Notes under the pieces: generated by a model
Databases searched by the model: none
What the model saw: only the letters and a program-made list of their open reading frames with translations
What the model was told of the DNA's origin: nothing
Assembly (NCBI RefSeq): GCF_030272615.1
Contig: NC_081414.1
Coordinates: 527,349,137-527,413,136, forward strand
Direction: 5' to 3'
Length of the DNA stretch: 64,000 bases
Origin: Cryptomeria japonica
Taxonomy: Eukaryota; Streptophyta; Pinopsida; Cupressales; Cupressaceae
Shown: positions 1 through 12,425 of the stretch, piece by piece
Layout: each line of letters opens with the position of its first letter
Numbering within the stretch: position 1 is the stretch's first letter
Program-made: the position numbers and the translations under genes

Positions 1-235
1 TACATAGCTCGTTCCTTGTTGTTCTCATCCTATTGAGCCAAAAGTACCCCTAGTGATGTGTTAGTAGCCGATATTAGTAGTTGATATATAGAGAATCAAA
101 GGTTTGCCTTGAATCAGTGGCATCAAAATAGGTGGATTGGAAAGATATTCCTTGATATGTTTCAGGTGTTGTTCACATTCTTCATCCCAGTTGTATGTAA
201 GTCCTTTCCGTAATGCTTTCGTGAATGGTTGAGCC
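1..235 (-). pseudogene. Ty3/gypsy pol fragment (RT / RNase H junction), 3' side of element B
   Basis: Read on the minus strand, this stretch encodes the end of a gypsy reverse transcriptase and the start of RNase H: residues resembling SATNTSLGVLLAQ and DENNKERA can be read in the first 75 bases. Positions 72-235 are a near copy of 25431-25590, the RT segment directly right of element A's 3' LTR. It is therefore the downstream continuation of element B, into which A inserted. The fragment joins A's 5' LTR abruptly at about 236. The rest of B lies off the left edge. Confidence 0.8.
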
Positions 236-1359
236 TTATATTTATTTAATATTTATTCTTCTATTAAATAGTTAATTTGAAAAGATTAATTTATTTAATT
301 CATTTTTCGTGTCTTTCTATTAATTAATTTAATTGAAATATTTTATTAATTAATTCATCTATCTTATTCCTCTAATTAATTAAATATCTAATATTTAATT
401 ATTCTTCTAATCAATTAATTGAATATCTAAATATTTAATTATTTCTTTCAATCATTTTAATATCTAATATTTAATGATTATTCTTCTATCCTATAGTCTC
501 AAATATTAAATAATTTCTAAATTATTTAATCTCTTTTCCAACTCATCAATCCATCTCTACTTCATCTTCCCTTTGCCAACTCATCCATCATGTGGCTAAG
601 GAAATTAATATTTCTTAAATATTAATTCATCATTTATCTTCAACTTCCAAATTTAATGAAATATTGTGTACGTACACATATTTCATAACCTCCTTCTATA
701 TTATCTCCAACATCCCTACATCTTAGGAAGGACTTGAGTCCACTTGTCCTCTCATACCTAACTTTTCTCTAGCCATCCCTAGATTCCCTCAGTCAGAAAC
801 CCAGTCAAGGTGAGATGAGTGACACTTGTCTTCTCCTTCCCCTTTTCTCTCAACCTTCACCTTTACTCACAACCATCCAAATCTGCAGATCTGATCACGA
901 CCATTGATCTAAGGCACATCATCTTATCCTCTCAAAGTCTATAAGATCAGGAGTTTGAGTTGAGAGAGAGTTAGTCTTCAAGTTAGTCTTCAAGTGAATT
1001 TGCAAGCTAATCATTTGTGAAAACTTATGCATCTGTGAGTTTTAATCTTGAAGCAAATAGCATAATCATTTAGCATTGCATATCATAGTATCAGTTAACT
1101 ATCAGTTATTAGTCCATTATTCACATGCCATCTTGGAAGCTATCGGTTCTTGTCTGAGAGCACACCATCTGCAACCAGGAATAGTGGAGTTAGGACACAA
1201 TGAGACATAAATCATGAAGGTAATAATAGTATTTTTATTTTATTTGTATTTCATGTAGTTTCATTGGTTGAGTTTGGATTTCGTGTAGCATTTCCTTTGT
1301 ATTTTGTGAAACTAACATGTTGCAGGTAGCATTTTGAGGATGAAATTCAATTCGACACA
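236..1359 (+). repeat. 5' LTR of element A (first ~42 bp missing)
   Basis: The sequence aligns from 236 to 1359 with 24328-25426, with scattered substitutions. It ends in CA at 1359, two or three bases before the primer-binding site. The first 42 bases of the LTR (24286-24327 in the 3' copy, starting TGTATACACA) are absent; instead B-derived sequence runs straight into the LTR at a shared TTAT. The left half is a dense TTAATTAATT-type AT-rich tract. A TATA-like CTATAAGA lies near 940. A perfect 14-base palindrome, TGTGTACGTACACA, is at 665-678 and recurs in the other LTR. Confidence 0.9.
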
Positions 1360-1362
1360 TTT

Positions 1363-1379
1363 TGGTGCCCACCGTGGGG
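1363..1379 (+). other. Primer-binding site of element A
   Basis: TGGTGCCCACCGTGGGG begins a few bases after the LTR's terminal CA. It closely matches the TGGCGCCCATCGTGGGG found at the same place in element B, so it is the tRNA primer site of this gypsy family. I do not assign the tRNA species. Confidence 0.8.
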
Positions 1380-1469
1380 ATACAGGACCTTGCATATACT
1401 TTTAATATTCTTGCAAAAGCAAATTTAATGCAGATTCACGCATGTGTGAATTCTGACAGCGCTTTTGTT

Positions 1470-1770
1470 TGATAGGTTAGCGCATTTCTCCTTCAAGTTA
1501 GCGCATCTGTCATGTAGGTTAGCACTTTTGTCCAAGAATCCACGCATTTAATCTTCAGGTTAGCGCATTTGTCCTTCAGGTTAGCATTTTTGTCATATAG
1601 GTTAGCACATTTGTCAATTTGGTTAACGCTTTTGTTAGAGAATTCTTGCTTCTTAGTCCACAGAGCAGTGCTTTTGTAGTGCAAGTTAGCGCTTTCGCCC
1701 TGTAGATTAGCGCTTTTGAGGTGAAAGATAGCGCATTTGTTAGAATAGCACTTTCATTTACAACTGACGG
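1470..1770 (+). repeat. Degenerate GTTAGCGCATTTGTC repeat array in the leader of element A
   Basis: About a dozen imperfect copies of a ~20-base unit, core GGTTAGCGCATTTGTCNTTCA with variants such as GTTAGCACTTTTGTC, follow each other between the primer-binding site and gag. The reverse complement of the same motif is clustered at 23465-23770 near the other end of the element. Short open frames across the array on the minus strand only reflect the repetition (KCANL-like repeats) and I do not regard them as genes. Confidence 0.85.
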
Positions 1771-1799
1771 AATTTCCTTGCAGGTCCGAATGTCCAAGA

Positions 1800-3180
1800 G
1801 CTTAAATTTTTCAAACTACTGACATGCATGTGCAGGATTGTGTTTAAAGCAAATTTTATGCATTTCCTCACCTAGTTAATTAAGAGCTCTATTTTGGAAA
1901 GTAACACATCATGTCTTTCTCATTTAGTTTAACTAAGGGGATAAATTGACAGCATGCAACTTACATTTTGAGTGACTTCTTTAAAATAGTTGCACATAGA
2001 CTTTAAAAGGTTAACATAAACTTGTGTTTTTCATGCTTGAAGTAGTAGGTAAGTATTCTCTCACCATCATACGGTGATCAGAAAACTAGACCTACTTTCT
2101 TTTATGTATAACCTTTAGAGGGCCTGCCTTCCTGAGCTGCCTTGAGGGGGCTAGTGAGAGGGGAACGACCCAAAGTGGAAACGGGCAAATACCAAGTCCT
2201 TCCAATCCACTCTAAATAAATTGTGTTTGTGATGAAAGTCCCAAACAACATGTGCTGATAAGTTCATATCGACACTATGTTTCCTCATAAACCCTATGGA
2301 GCATAACCTCTATAGGTTGGGAACCTTCTATATTTACAGAGCTGAAAGTACTGCATGTATGGCCACATGACTGGAAGCCTTTACTAAAAACCACTTGTAA
2401 TAGTTGCCAAAATCCTTCTAGTTGTTGGCACAGGAGGTCGAACCTCTGAAGTGGCTCACACACATATGGTTCTTAGTAGAGATATAAAGTTTGTCATGGG
2501 GAGTTTTCATGGAAATTGGTGCTTGGCTACCCTGGAGAAGTGAGTGTCAAGGGTGGAGCCAGTGGGGTCAAGCATCTAAATATCCGCTTTGAATAGTGTA
2601 GCCTCGGGGGAAACCCCATGTGAGATTTAACAATTATTGCCTCAGCCTGCTGTAAGATTTATACTTGCTTATGCATTTTGTTTCTTAAACATTGTGTCTT
2701 CTATGTCTATAACATGCTCCAAATGGTCAAAAATTGAAGAAAATCATCATCTAAGAGTGAGCAAAAATCCAACCAATTGCTAGAAAAATTGATCAAAAGG
2801 GTAGTACAAAGGCTTTCCAACATTTAAACACTAGATCAAACTAAAGTTTCAAAACATCAATATCAAAACACTTCTTGAACAGATTTGTCTCTAAACCATC
2901 ACGCATTTTCAAACTAGTTCAACAACTGGGTCACTAATCCAATGGGTTATTCCTGAAAGGTTTCTATAAGCATAAGCATTCAACAAGCTATTGATTCAAA
3001 CATCTTAAGTGCAAAATATCAACATCATTGTCAAGTTTCTCATCAGGACATATCAAATCCTCTATCATGAAGCTTGATCAATTTATCCTATATTCATAAT
3101 CTTGGATATATCTTTCCTATTTTAAAACTACGTTATATCAAAATTAGAATTGCACCAACATTGGAATCAAACAAACTTGT
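1800..3180 (+). other. Untranslated leader of element A, no gene seen
   Basis: No convincing coding region. The stretch at about 2100-2230 (a GCTGCCTTGAGGGGGCTAG-like block) looks like a conserved gypsy leader segment. Element B has a loosely similar leader on the minus strand around 41330-41480. The remainder is AT-rich and non-coding. Confidence 0.5.
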
Positions 3181-3183
3181 AAA

Positions 3184-3411
3184 TTGTCATATGCTTATGA
3201 GACTTTTAAGTATCGCCTTAAGATAAGAAAATCCAGTTATAAAGCTACTCAGAAAAGAATAAGATTCTTGTATATCAATCGCAAGATCTTATTAAAACAT
3301 AGGACATTCCTACACTACTTTCGCCATTATTTTCATGGCTACGGAACAAAATTTGACGAGGAAACTTTGCAAAGACATGTTTTTCAACAAAGAGATGCTT
3401 TATCACAATGA
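3184..3411 (+). other. Possible short upstream ORF of element A
   Basis: An uninterrupted frame of about 75 codons lies 100 bases upstream of gag in another frame. It is basic and rich in Arg, Tyr and Phe, and ends in a helix-like stretch (FDEETLQRHVFQQRDALSQ). It could be a remnant of the gag N-terminus or an upstream ORF, but chance cannot be excluded. No family is recognised. Confidence 0.25.
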
Positions 3412-3511
3412 ACAAACAATAGTGGCAAAATCAACAAAGCATATCTTCCTAAACCAATAATCACCTATTGACTTTGTCCTTTGGAAAATTCAAAAAATTT
3501 GAAATAATCAC

Positions 3512-5287
3512 ATGCCAGTTTGGACTAGAGCTCAATACGAACAACTTAGAAAACAACAAAAACAAATGGAGGAAGAAGATACTCCTGTATTCCAAACTTT
3601 TGGGGATACCGTTGTTGATGAAGAAGCACTCAATAATACCATTAGAGACTTTGAGCAATATTTCAAATTTGATAGGCTAATGGAAAAATTGTTGGCAAAA
3701 CAAAAAGAGAAATATCTCTTGATGTTGGCAAAATCTGGAGCTAAATTGCCACAAGATTTTAACATAGAAAGCTTGAAACAAGATGCAGAGGCAAGTAACA
3801 CCCAAAACACAGATCATCCAAATAACGAAGATGTAAACAAAGAAAGTCATGAAGAGACGAGAAAAGAACGTGATGATACAAGAAAAAAGCGTAGTGATAA
3901 AAAAACTTACGAAGAAATAAAGAGAATTTATATGGATAATCCATTGTTAAACCTTACTCAACAAATGCAAACTCTACAACAATAGATGCAAGATATGCAA
4001 AATGGAACAAGCTCCAAGAAGTATTCATTGGAAGATATTTTAACCCATATCCTTTCGATAAAAATTTGAATATGGTAACATTTCCACAACATTACGAGAT
4101 CCCTAAATATGACAAATACGATGGAAAATCCGATCCTCAGGATCACATTAGGGAGTTTTGTACTATGAGTATGGAATTTGCCCATGATGAAACTTACCTG
4201 ATGCATCTTTTTCCTAGGAGTTTAAATGGACAATCAATGGAGTGGTTTTCAAGATTACCATCCGGAATCAAATATTTTGAAGAACTCATGAATAGATTTA
4301 TTTCACAATACTCCTACAATGTAAGGAATGAGATAACAATGCTAGATTTATGCAATGTTAAAAAAAAGAATGGTGAATCTTTTATGATATTCTTACAGCA
4401 ATGGAAACACATGTTTAATAGGTATCCAAGAGATGTGCCTGATCAATAAAAAATAGACATATTTATCGATAATCTTACCAGTGAAATGAGTTATCAACTA
4501 AGAATGCAATGTCCTCCCTCCTTTGCCAAGATGATTGAGAATGGTCTGAAAATAGAGAACGCGATGGTAAAGAAAGGAGAGCTAAAACTTTACAATAATT
4601 CTTACAAAAACAACAATGGCAACAATGACAAACCCAAGTTCTAGTCAAAGAATAGGAATGTCAGCAATGGAGGAAATGACGATAATAGTGCTTAAAAAAC
4701 AACAACAACAACAACAACCAATTTTTTATCTATCAAGTCAAATCCCAAGCAATAGCAATCAAGAAAACAATAAAACCAAGTCCTTCTTCTCCAATTCTCG
4801 GAGGAAATTCACAAACATTGGAGAACCATTGGAATCAGCTTTAAAAACTCTTCTTGCCAACAAACTGATTGTGTTAACAGAAGTAAGAGGCTATGAACCA
4901 CAAGTCAAGCCAAATTGGTGGAATGACAATCATTTTTGTAATTACCATCGGAATAAAGGACACCAAACAAATGATTGTCAAAGATTGAAACACCTTATCC
5001 AAGATCTAATCGATAATGGAACTATCATAGTGGATAGCCACAAGACAAATGAATCACACCTAGCTTTCAAAACTCCACTTCTGAATTATGACAAAGGTGA
5101 ACCATCCCAATTAAAAGATGACAAAGGAAAAGCTACAGTGAACTACACCTATACATATGATGATGTGGTAAATGTTATCATTGTTAAAGATAATCCACCT
5201 TCAGAGTCAATCAATGTTATTATGAGAAGCAAAGCAAAGGTTACCTTTCCAGGTATAACAAAAGACCCAACATCCACTTCACAATAA
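3512..5287 (+). pseudogene. gag: gag of element A (decayed)
   Basis: The structural protein that packages retrotransposon RNA. The chosen start gives MPVWTRAQYEQLRKQQ, a helical N-terminus. The central retrotransposon gag domain (about 4075-4500) contains DKYDGKSDPQDHIREF and SMEWFSRLPSGI. The zinc knuckle at about 4940-4985 is of C-x2-H-x4-H-x4-C type (CNYHRNKGHQTNDC), common in this gypsy group. The frame is broken by TAG at 3983, a shift near 4035, TAA at 4447 and another shift around 4700. The frame then runs through a TAA at 5285 into the protease. Confidence 0.85.
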
Positions 5288-6315
5288 TACAATTTAGTAG
5301 AGCAATTACAAAGAATACCCGCTCAAATATCAATTTTGGGACTTCTCAAAGTTTCACCTATGCATAAGGAAATTTTGGAAAAAGCTTTAGTGGAAACAAT
5401 AGTTTCAAAAGATTTGGATATAGATCAGTTCCAAAACATGGTGGGATACCTTATAGCCCCTCATTGCTTATCATTTTATGAAAATGATGGCGCGTCCTTA
5501 CAACATCCTCACAATGCTCCCTTACATGTTGAAGTCACCATTAATAAAACACATGTCAAACGCGTACTCATAGATGGTGGAGCCGGCTTAAACATTTTTG
5601 CATTAAGTTTGATAAAAGATTTGGGATATTCAGAAATTGCAATGGATCCAAAGAAGAAAATAACCATTAAGGCTTATGATGAAACAGAACGTTCTTCTAA
5701 AGGAACTGTGGTGTTACCAATTAAAATAGGACCTATGGAAAGGAATACATTGTGTCAGGTTTTAGATTTGAACCTCTCTTACAACATTCTTCTAGGAAGG
5801 CCATGGATTCACAATATGCAAGCAGATCCTTCTACGTATCATCAATGTGTAAAATTTCCTCATGAAGGACAAGAGATCACTATAATTGCAGAATCTAGTC
5901 AATATTGCAATAATTTGAAGCCAACACAAGATACAAGAGTTCCACATAATAGAGAATCAGTATATCCTACCAAATAAATTCAAGAAAATTTATGGGGAAC
6001 CTTTCAGAAAAATGGGAAAATATTCTTTGCATAATTTTCCACTTTCCCCTGAGTCATATGGAAAGCCTACAAATATCCAATCAAAAACCTCAGAGAGATC
6101 AAAAGATATGTTTAATGGACAATTTGTTAGAGTTGGAACTCTTGATGAAGAAATTGAAGACAAGGACATTCTTGGTTGGTTGTATAAGGATGAAAATGAA
6201 ACTATAGCAACAGTTGCAGAAGTTAATATTCCCATAAAACAATATGACAAAGGTTATGAAATCATGTAAAAAATGGGATATGAAGGAAAGGGACCAATTG
6301 GTAAATGACATCAAG
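5288..6315 (+). pseudogene. Protease and G-patch-like segment of element A
   Basis: Aspartic protease that would cleave the Gag-Pol polyprotein. The active site reads LIDGGAGLNIF (about 5570-5600), the DGGA variant typical of this gypsy group. [15 protein letters not shown] follows near 5790, the usual end of the fold. Upstream is the conserved ISILGLLKVSPMHKEIL. After a stop at 5975 and a frame change, a region to about 6315 ends in MGYEGKGPIGK plus a stop, then SGLGY near 6370. This glycine pattern resembles a G-patch RNA-binding motif and occurs at the same place in element B. Confidence 0.8.
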
Positions 6316-6458
6316 GTATTTCAGAACCAATTTGTCCCCACTCGCAATCTAAAGAAGATAAGTCAGGACTTGGATATCTAAAGTCAAATCAAAAGCACCA
6401 TAATTATCAACAATCAAAGTGGAGAAAGAAATCAGTCTCTAAAGAAGAAAATTGGCAA

Positions 6459-6516
6459 GAAAAGCTACATCAAGCAGCAGAAATAGTAAAAAGCTACATC
6501 AAGCAGCAGAAATAGT
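6459..6516 (+). repeat. Short tandem duplication (two ~29-bp units)
   Basis: The unit AAAAGCTACATCAAGCAGCA plus GAAATAGT occurs twice in a row, just upstream of the LINE insertion point. It belongs to element A's protease-RT linker and is not part of the LINE. Confidence 0.8.
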
Positions 6517-6547
6517 AACCAATAAACAAAAGAAACAAGGAGAACAT

Positions 6548-7867
6548 GGAATGGAAGGAATAGAAATGGAGGGAACAGCGTTTGCAGTGGGAAATTTGAA
6601 ATCGAGAAATGGAGGGAACAGCGATGCTGGATCCTCTGGTTCTGATTCCACTGCAGCTCAAGGACAAGCATCTGATGATGAGGATGGAAGGTAGGATGGG
6701 GACCCACGAACATGGGACCCTCCTCCCAATCCCGAAAACTCAAAAGATTCTCAAGATCCAAGCCCCGAGGCGGTGAAGATTGACTCAGAAAATATCAAGG
6801 AGGGGCGAATACCTAAACCCTGGAATAGTCTCTTTGCAAGACAAGCATCTGGTAAACCGACTGGTAAATCATCTTTCCCCTTTGTGAAGGATATATCAGA
6901 TAATAGAATAGGTAAACTTGTGATTGAGATTCCTAATTTAGTTATTGATCATAGCATCTCTTTAATGACTCTTTCTCTGGTGGGGAAATTTGTTGGACCT
7001 CAACCTAATATTGAGGATGTTAAGTCCTTTGTTAAGAGAAAATGGAGAATGAAAGGACAAGTTGATGTCTCTGCCTTGCCTAGAGGCTTTTTTGTTTTCT
7101 CTTTCTCATGTGGGGAAGATTTGGAAGCTATGTTAAGTGGTGGCCCCTAGATGTTTGGGAAATCCTCTCTTTCTGTTAGAAAATGGTCCCCTAACATGGA
7201 ACTCAATGATTCTTTCTTTGAATCTGCTCCAGTGTGGGTTAGGTTGCCTAGGTTGCCGTTGGAATACTGGGTGGAGGATGTTTTCTCAAGAATTGCTAAC
7301 TCCTTTGGGGAGCTTGTTGCGATAGACCCAATGACAGTAGCTCGCAAGAGATTGGTGTATGTGCACATCTACGTCAACATATCACAGAATATGGACCTCC
7401 CAAGTACTATTGACATAAACTCCAAACTTGGGATATGGGAACAAGCCATTAAATTTGAATCTCTCCCATTTGTTTGCTTCTCTTGCAAAAAAGTAGGTCA
7501 CTGGGCTAAGGCTTACCCCAGCCACCCTAAAAAACCTATGATGAAAGAAAATAATAATAACAAAGACTACAACAAGTTAGAAGAAAAAAGTGGAAACTTG
7601 GTGAATATACCAGAACACCTGAAAGAAGATAGCACTGACCCTCCTAAAGACCCCCCCCTGAAGGGGAATAAAAAGAATGAAACCAAGGAGTTTGAGATCA
7701 AAATAGGCAATATCTTTGAGGCTCTACAGTCACAGGCAGAGGAGAATGAAATCAGTGAAGAGACACTTGAAGATGGTGAGATTGAGAATATCACTGATTC
7801 TCATCCTGAGGATCTTCATGAACCTATATCAAAAAAAGATGAACTCTATTTAGAGGAAGATTTTTAA
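6548..7867 (+). pseudogene. LINE ORF1 (DUF4283-like / zinc knuckle protein)
   Basis: RNA-binding ORF1 protein of plant L1 elements. One reading frame runs from the LINE's 5' end to TAA at 7865, interrupted by TAG at 6692-6694 and TAG at 7148-7150. The domain at about 6890-7450 has the plant LINE pattern (SLMTLSLVGKFVG, then VWVRLPRLPLEYW). The following zinc knuckle reads CFSCKKVGHWAKAYPSH. Its last cysteine is replaced by tyrosine (TAC for TGC), so the knuckle is broken. The C-terminal third is acidic and Lys/Glu-rich. The start is uncertain: ATG codons at 6554 or 6569 are possible. Confidence 0.85.
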
Positions 7868-8208
7868 GAACATGAAATAAAATTGGGAAGGAGTAACAAG
7901 TTTGGGTCACCGCAAGAAAACTTAAATGCCTTATTCCAGAGTATAGAAGTTGATATGATCACTTCATCCCAGAAAAGAGAAGACCTATGGAGCAACATGT
8001 AAGATGAGTCTAAAGCAGAACAACAAGAAGAAAACACAATAGGAAATGGAAAGAAAATTAAAACCAAGAAGGTAGGAGGCCCTAATGGAGTAAAAACCAG
8101 AACCAGATCTAAGGTTGATTTTGGGGCTTCAAGATCCCCACCGGGACGCAAAACTATGAAATGGCATAGGGACCAGGAGAGTAAGCAAAATATAGTTGAT
8201 GGAAGGCA

Positions 8209-11200
8209 GTGAACTATCAAGGAATCCTGCCCTCAGGCTTCCAAATGAAAGTAATATCTTGGAACATCAGAGGCCTAAATGGTCTCAATAAACAGGATAT
8301 ATTAAGGAGCCTCATTCGAGATCAAAACAAGGATATTATCCTGGTTCAGGAAACCAAAATGAGTAAAGAGAAAGTGGAGAAATTAAAGTTTTTCAAAAAT
8401 GGAGGGGTTTGTGGCAGTAGCTCGAATGGAGCCTCGGGAGGGGTTGCTATATTCTGGAATAAAAGCACAACCTTTGGAGATATGATTGATGTTGATGGCA
8501 ATATTTTGTCCCTAAAAGCTAAAATCATCTTTGATGGTAGGGAATTTGTTATCACTAATATCTATGCCCCTAACTCCAAATCCGCTAGAAGTAAATTCTA
8601 GAATAAAATTCAACATAAAAGAAAAAAATTCCCTCTGTACAGCTGGGTTGTGATGGGAGATTTCAATACTCCTCTGTAAGACATTGAAAAATTTGGAGGT
8701 AGTCAAGCTCAACCAGATAGCAGATCTGACCTAATGGACTTTATTAATGACAATGTTCTCATTAATATGCATCTCAATGGGGCTTCCTACACTTGGTATA
8801 ACCGAAGGGATGGTGAAGATCTCATCCGGGTAAGACTTGATAGATCCCTTCTCTCTAATGATTGGATTCTTTCTCATAGATGCTCCCTTTCTGTTATCAA
8901 TAGAATTGGGTCAGATCATTATCCCATCTCTTTTGTTGCTGAGAATTTTAAGAATAATTAGAGATTCCCTTTTCATTTCAAAAAGATGTGGACCTCCCAC
9001 CCTAATCTTGAAAAATCTATTGCTAATTGGTGGAATCTTGATGTTAATGGAACTGCCATGTATAAAGTTGCCAAAAAACTTTAAAACATCAAAACCAACA
9101 TTAAGACCTGGAACAAGAAGGTCTTTGGTGATATCTTTGATTCAAAGAAAAAATTAAAGGAGGAACTGGACCAGATACAAAATTCAATCCAGAAAGAAGG
9201 CTACAAAAAGTATTCCAAAGCCATGGAAGATGATGTTCTAGTCAATATCCATAACATTATTTCTAGGGAAGAAATCTATTGGAGGCAGAGATCTAGGGCT
9301 ATATGGTTGAAGGCAAGGGACAGAAACAATAAATTTTTCCACATGACTTCTCTAAAACATAAGGCAGCAAATAGAATCACAAGACTGATTGTTGAAAACA
9401 ACACTTTGCTTAATAAGGATGAAATCAGGGATGAAGTTGTCAGATTCTTCAAGCAACTCCTTTCTAGTAACAAGAACATTGATCAGACCCATCAACTCAG
9501 GTTAATATTATTCCTAAGGTCATTAACCCTATTCAGAATAAGGCCCTTACTGCCATCCCATCTACTGGAGAAATCAAAAAAGTTGTCTTTTCATTTCAAG
9601 GGGATAAAGCTCTGGGCCCTGATGATTTCCCTATGTTTTTCTTCCAAGAGTTCTGGCATATTGTGGGGGAAGACATGGTTAATGTGGTCAAAGAATTCTT
9701 TGGATCTAGAAGAATCCTTAAGGAACTTAATTCCACTTTTATAGCCTTAATCCCCAAAGTTGCTGGGGCAGACTCTATGGGAAACTTTAGGCCAATTAGC
9801 CTATGCAACTCTTTCTACAAAATTATATCCAAAGTTTTGACCACTAGAATTTTGGCGGTGCTTCCTTTCATCATATTTGAGGAGCAGAAAGGTTTTGTTC
9901 CTGGTAGGCAGATCCTGGACTCAATTATTCTTGTTCATGAGAACATTCATTCCCTCAGCGCTTCTAAAAAAGAAGGTTTCCTGATAAAGCTGGATCTGGC
10001 AAAGGCTTATGATAGAGTTGAGTGGGATGTTCTCTTCAAAATCATGGGGGCTTTTGGTTTTGATGATAAGGTAATCAAAATAATTAGAGAACTGATCACT
10101 ACTCCTATGTTTTCTATCCTGATTAATGGATCTCCTACAAACTTTTTTAAAACTTCAAGAGGGCTCAGACAAGGAGATCCCATATCTCCTATCCTTTTTA
10201 CCATATTGGCTGAAAGTATGAGTAGATTGATTCATAAGTTGAAACAAAGAAAAACTATCAAAGGTCTTCAACCTTCCTCCGCTAATGTTTTTTGCACTCA
10301 TCAACAGTTTGTTGATGACACTATCCTCATGGGATATTCTTCGGTCAAGGAGGCTGATGTCTTCAAAATAGCTCTTAACTCCTATGCTTTGGCTACTGGT
10401 CAGCAAGTCAATTGGGACAAATTGGCTCTGTACTTCCTCAATACTCCGGTCATAAGACAATAGAAAATTGCTAACATTATTGGGTGCAAAGTGGAAATGC
10501 TCCCTTCCACCTATCTGGGCCTTCCTTTGGGGTTAGCTCCCCCAAATTCCTTCTAGAATATGCTTATTGATAAAATTAATAAAAGACTAGTTGGATGGAA
10601 AGGCTCAATGTTATCTCAGGATGGGAAAATGCAGCTCCTTCAAGCTACTCTTCAAAATCTCCCTGTTTATGCACTCAGCCTTTTTGGTATCCCGGTTAAA
10701 TTTGCTGAAGCTATGGAAAGAATCCAGAAGAGATTTTTATGGTCAGGAGTGGAAGAAAAAAAGAGAATTCCCTTGGTTTCCTGGGACAAAGTGTGTAGAC
10801 CAAAGAACAAAGGAGGGTTGGGGATTAAAGCTCTAAAAACCTTTAACAAAGCTCTTCTTGCTAAACAATTATGGAGAGCCTATGATACTAAGAAAGAATG
10901 GATTCAAATTTGGTTTGACAAATACATTCAGAATCAGACTATCCAAGGGATCCTTTACTCTGAAGATATCCCTACTAGATCCTTCATCTGGAATAGTATT
11001 ACCAAATCCATAAAAGTGGCAAAAGCTGAGGTTGGATGGGTCCTTGGAAAAGGTGACAGAATAAGGTTTTGGGAAGACCCCTGGATGAAGAATGAAGCCC
11101 TTTATGATCAAAACAATAGTCAAATTATTGAGTGTAAAAGGAGGTTTGGGCTTATAATATGTGACTATTGGAAGGAGGACAAGTGGGTTAGGCTTGATGA

Positions 11201-12425
11201 CATCCATTCTGTATTTTCGTCTCTCCAGAAGGAGTTGTTGTCCTTTTCCCCTAACAAAGGCTATGATGATGTTTTCCTTTGGAAAAGTGATCCTAAAGGT
11301 GAATTTATGGTTGCTTCCACCTATAAAAACACCTTTTCTCAAACCAGCAATCCCATCTAGAATAAAGTTTGGAACAACATTCTGATCCCTAAAGTCAACA
11401 TTTTCTTTTGGCTTGCTTCTCATAATAGCACCCTTACTCTTGACAATTTAATCTGAAGGGATTTAAAATTCCCTAATCGATGTGAGCTATGCCAGAAGGA
11501 GGGGGAATCAGCTGATCATCTCTTTTTTCACTGCTCCTTTACCTAGGATATTTGGTGCAAAATGTGGGAAAAATGGAAAGTTAATTGGGTCATGAACAAG
11601 AGCATCAAGGATATTATCTGGCAATGGAATTTTCCAACCAAATGCCAAATCATCAAGAACCTTTGGTCTTTGACCCTCCCCATGATATGTTGGGGCATTT
11701 CGAAAGAAAGGAATAATAGGATATTTAGGGAAGTAAAGTGTAATACTCAGGTGGTCTTTGAAAAAAGATGCAGGGCTATAAAGGAGAACATCAACATTCC
11801 TCACAAGAATAATCAGCAATGGTCTATTACTGATATGAATGATATGGAAAAAGACATCCTTACCGAATGGAACCTAATGCATAAGGTCTACAGATTGGAA
11901 AATAAGAATAAGAGAGATAACATTGTATGGTGGTTTCCTGAATATGACTAGATAAAGGTTAATTTTGATGGGGCGGCTAAAGGGAACCCTGGAAAGGCTG
12001 GTGGAGGAGGAGTTATTAGAAATGCTCAAGGAATTTGCATTGTTTCTTTTGTTTCTCCTTTTGGGATCCAAAATAACCATGTGGCTGAAGCTCTGGCAAT
12101 GCTAAAGAGCCTTCAGCTAGCTCAAGAATTCAAATTCAAAAAAATTTGGCTCGAAGGGAACTCTTCAAACATTATACAAGCCCTCAAAGGTACTAGTTTT
12201 GTTTCCTAGAATATTACCAATTTAATTAAAAATGCTAAAGATGTTCTAAATAACTATGTTAGCATTAGTATAACTCATACCTTTAGAGAGGGCAATAAGG
12301 TTGTGGATATCCTAGCCAATGAAGGGGTCAATTTGGAGAAGGATGTCAAATACATTGGAGAAACTCACATCAAATGGGAGGTTAAAGAGCAATTATACTT
12401 TGATCGCATCAATGGGTCAAGTTAA
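8209..12425 (+). pseudogene. LINE ORF2 (endonuclease - reverse transcriptase - RNase H)
   Basis: The enzyme of target-primed reverse transcription. The endonuclease opens with MKVISWNIRGLNGLNKQ (internal Met at 8245) and keeps QETKMS, MGDFNTPL and SDHYP catalytic motifs. The RT includes FRPISLCNSFYKIISK, KLDLAKAYDRVEW, RGLRQGDPISPILF and the FVDD catalytic box near 10310. The C-terminal zinc finger CELCQKEGESADHLFFHC is at about 11480-11540. RNase H begins at 11955 (NFDGAAKGNPG, AEALAM, LEGNSS). A frameshift lies near 9490. Stops include TAG at 8599, 8959, 10461, 10554, 11358, 11544, 11949 and 12207. The RNase H aspartate of EGDS reads Asn. Natural stop TAA is at 12423. Confidence 0.92.
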
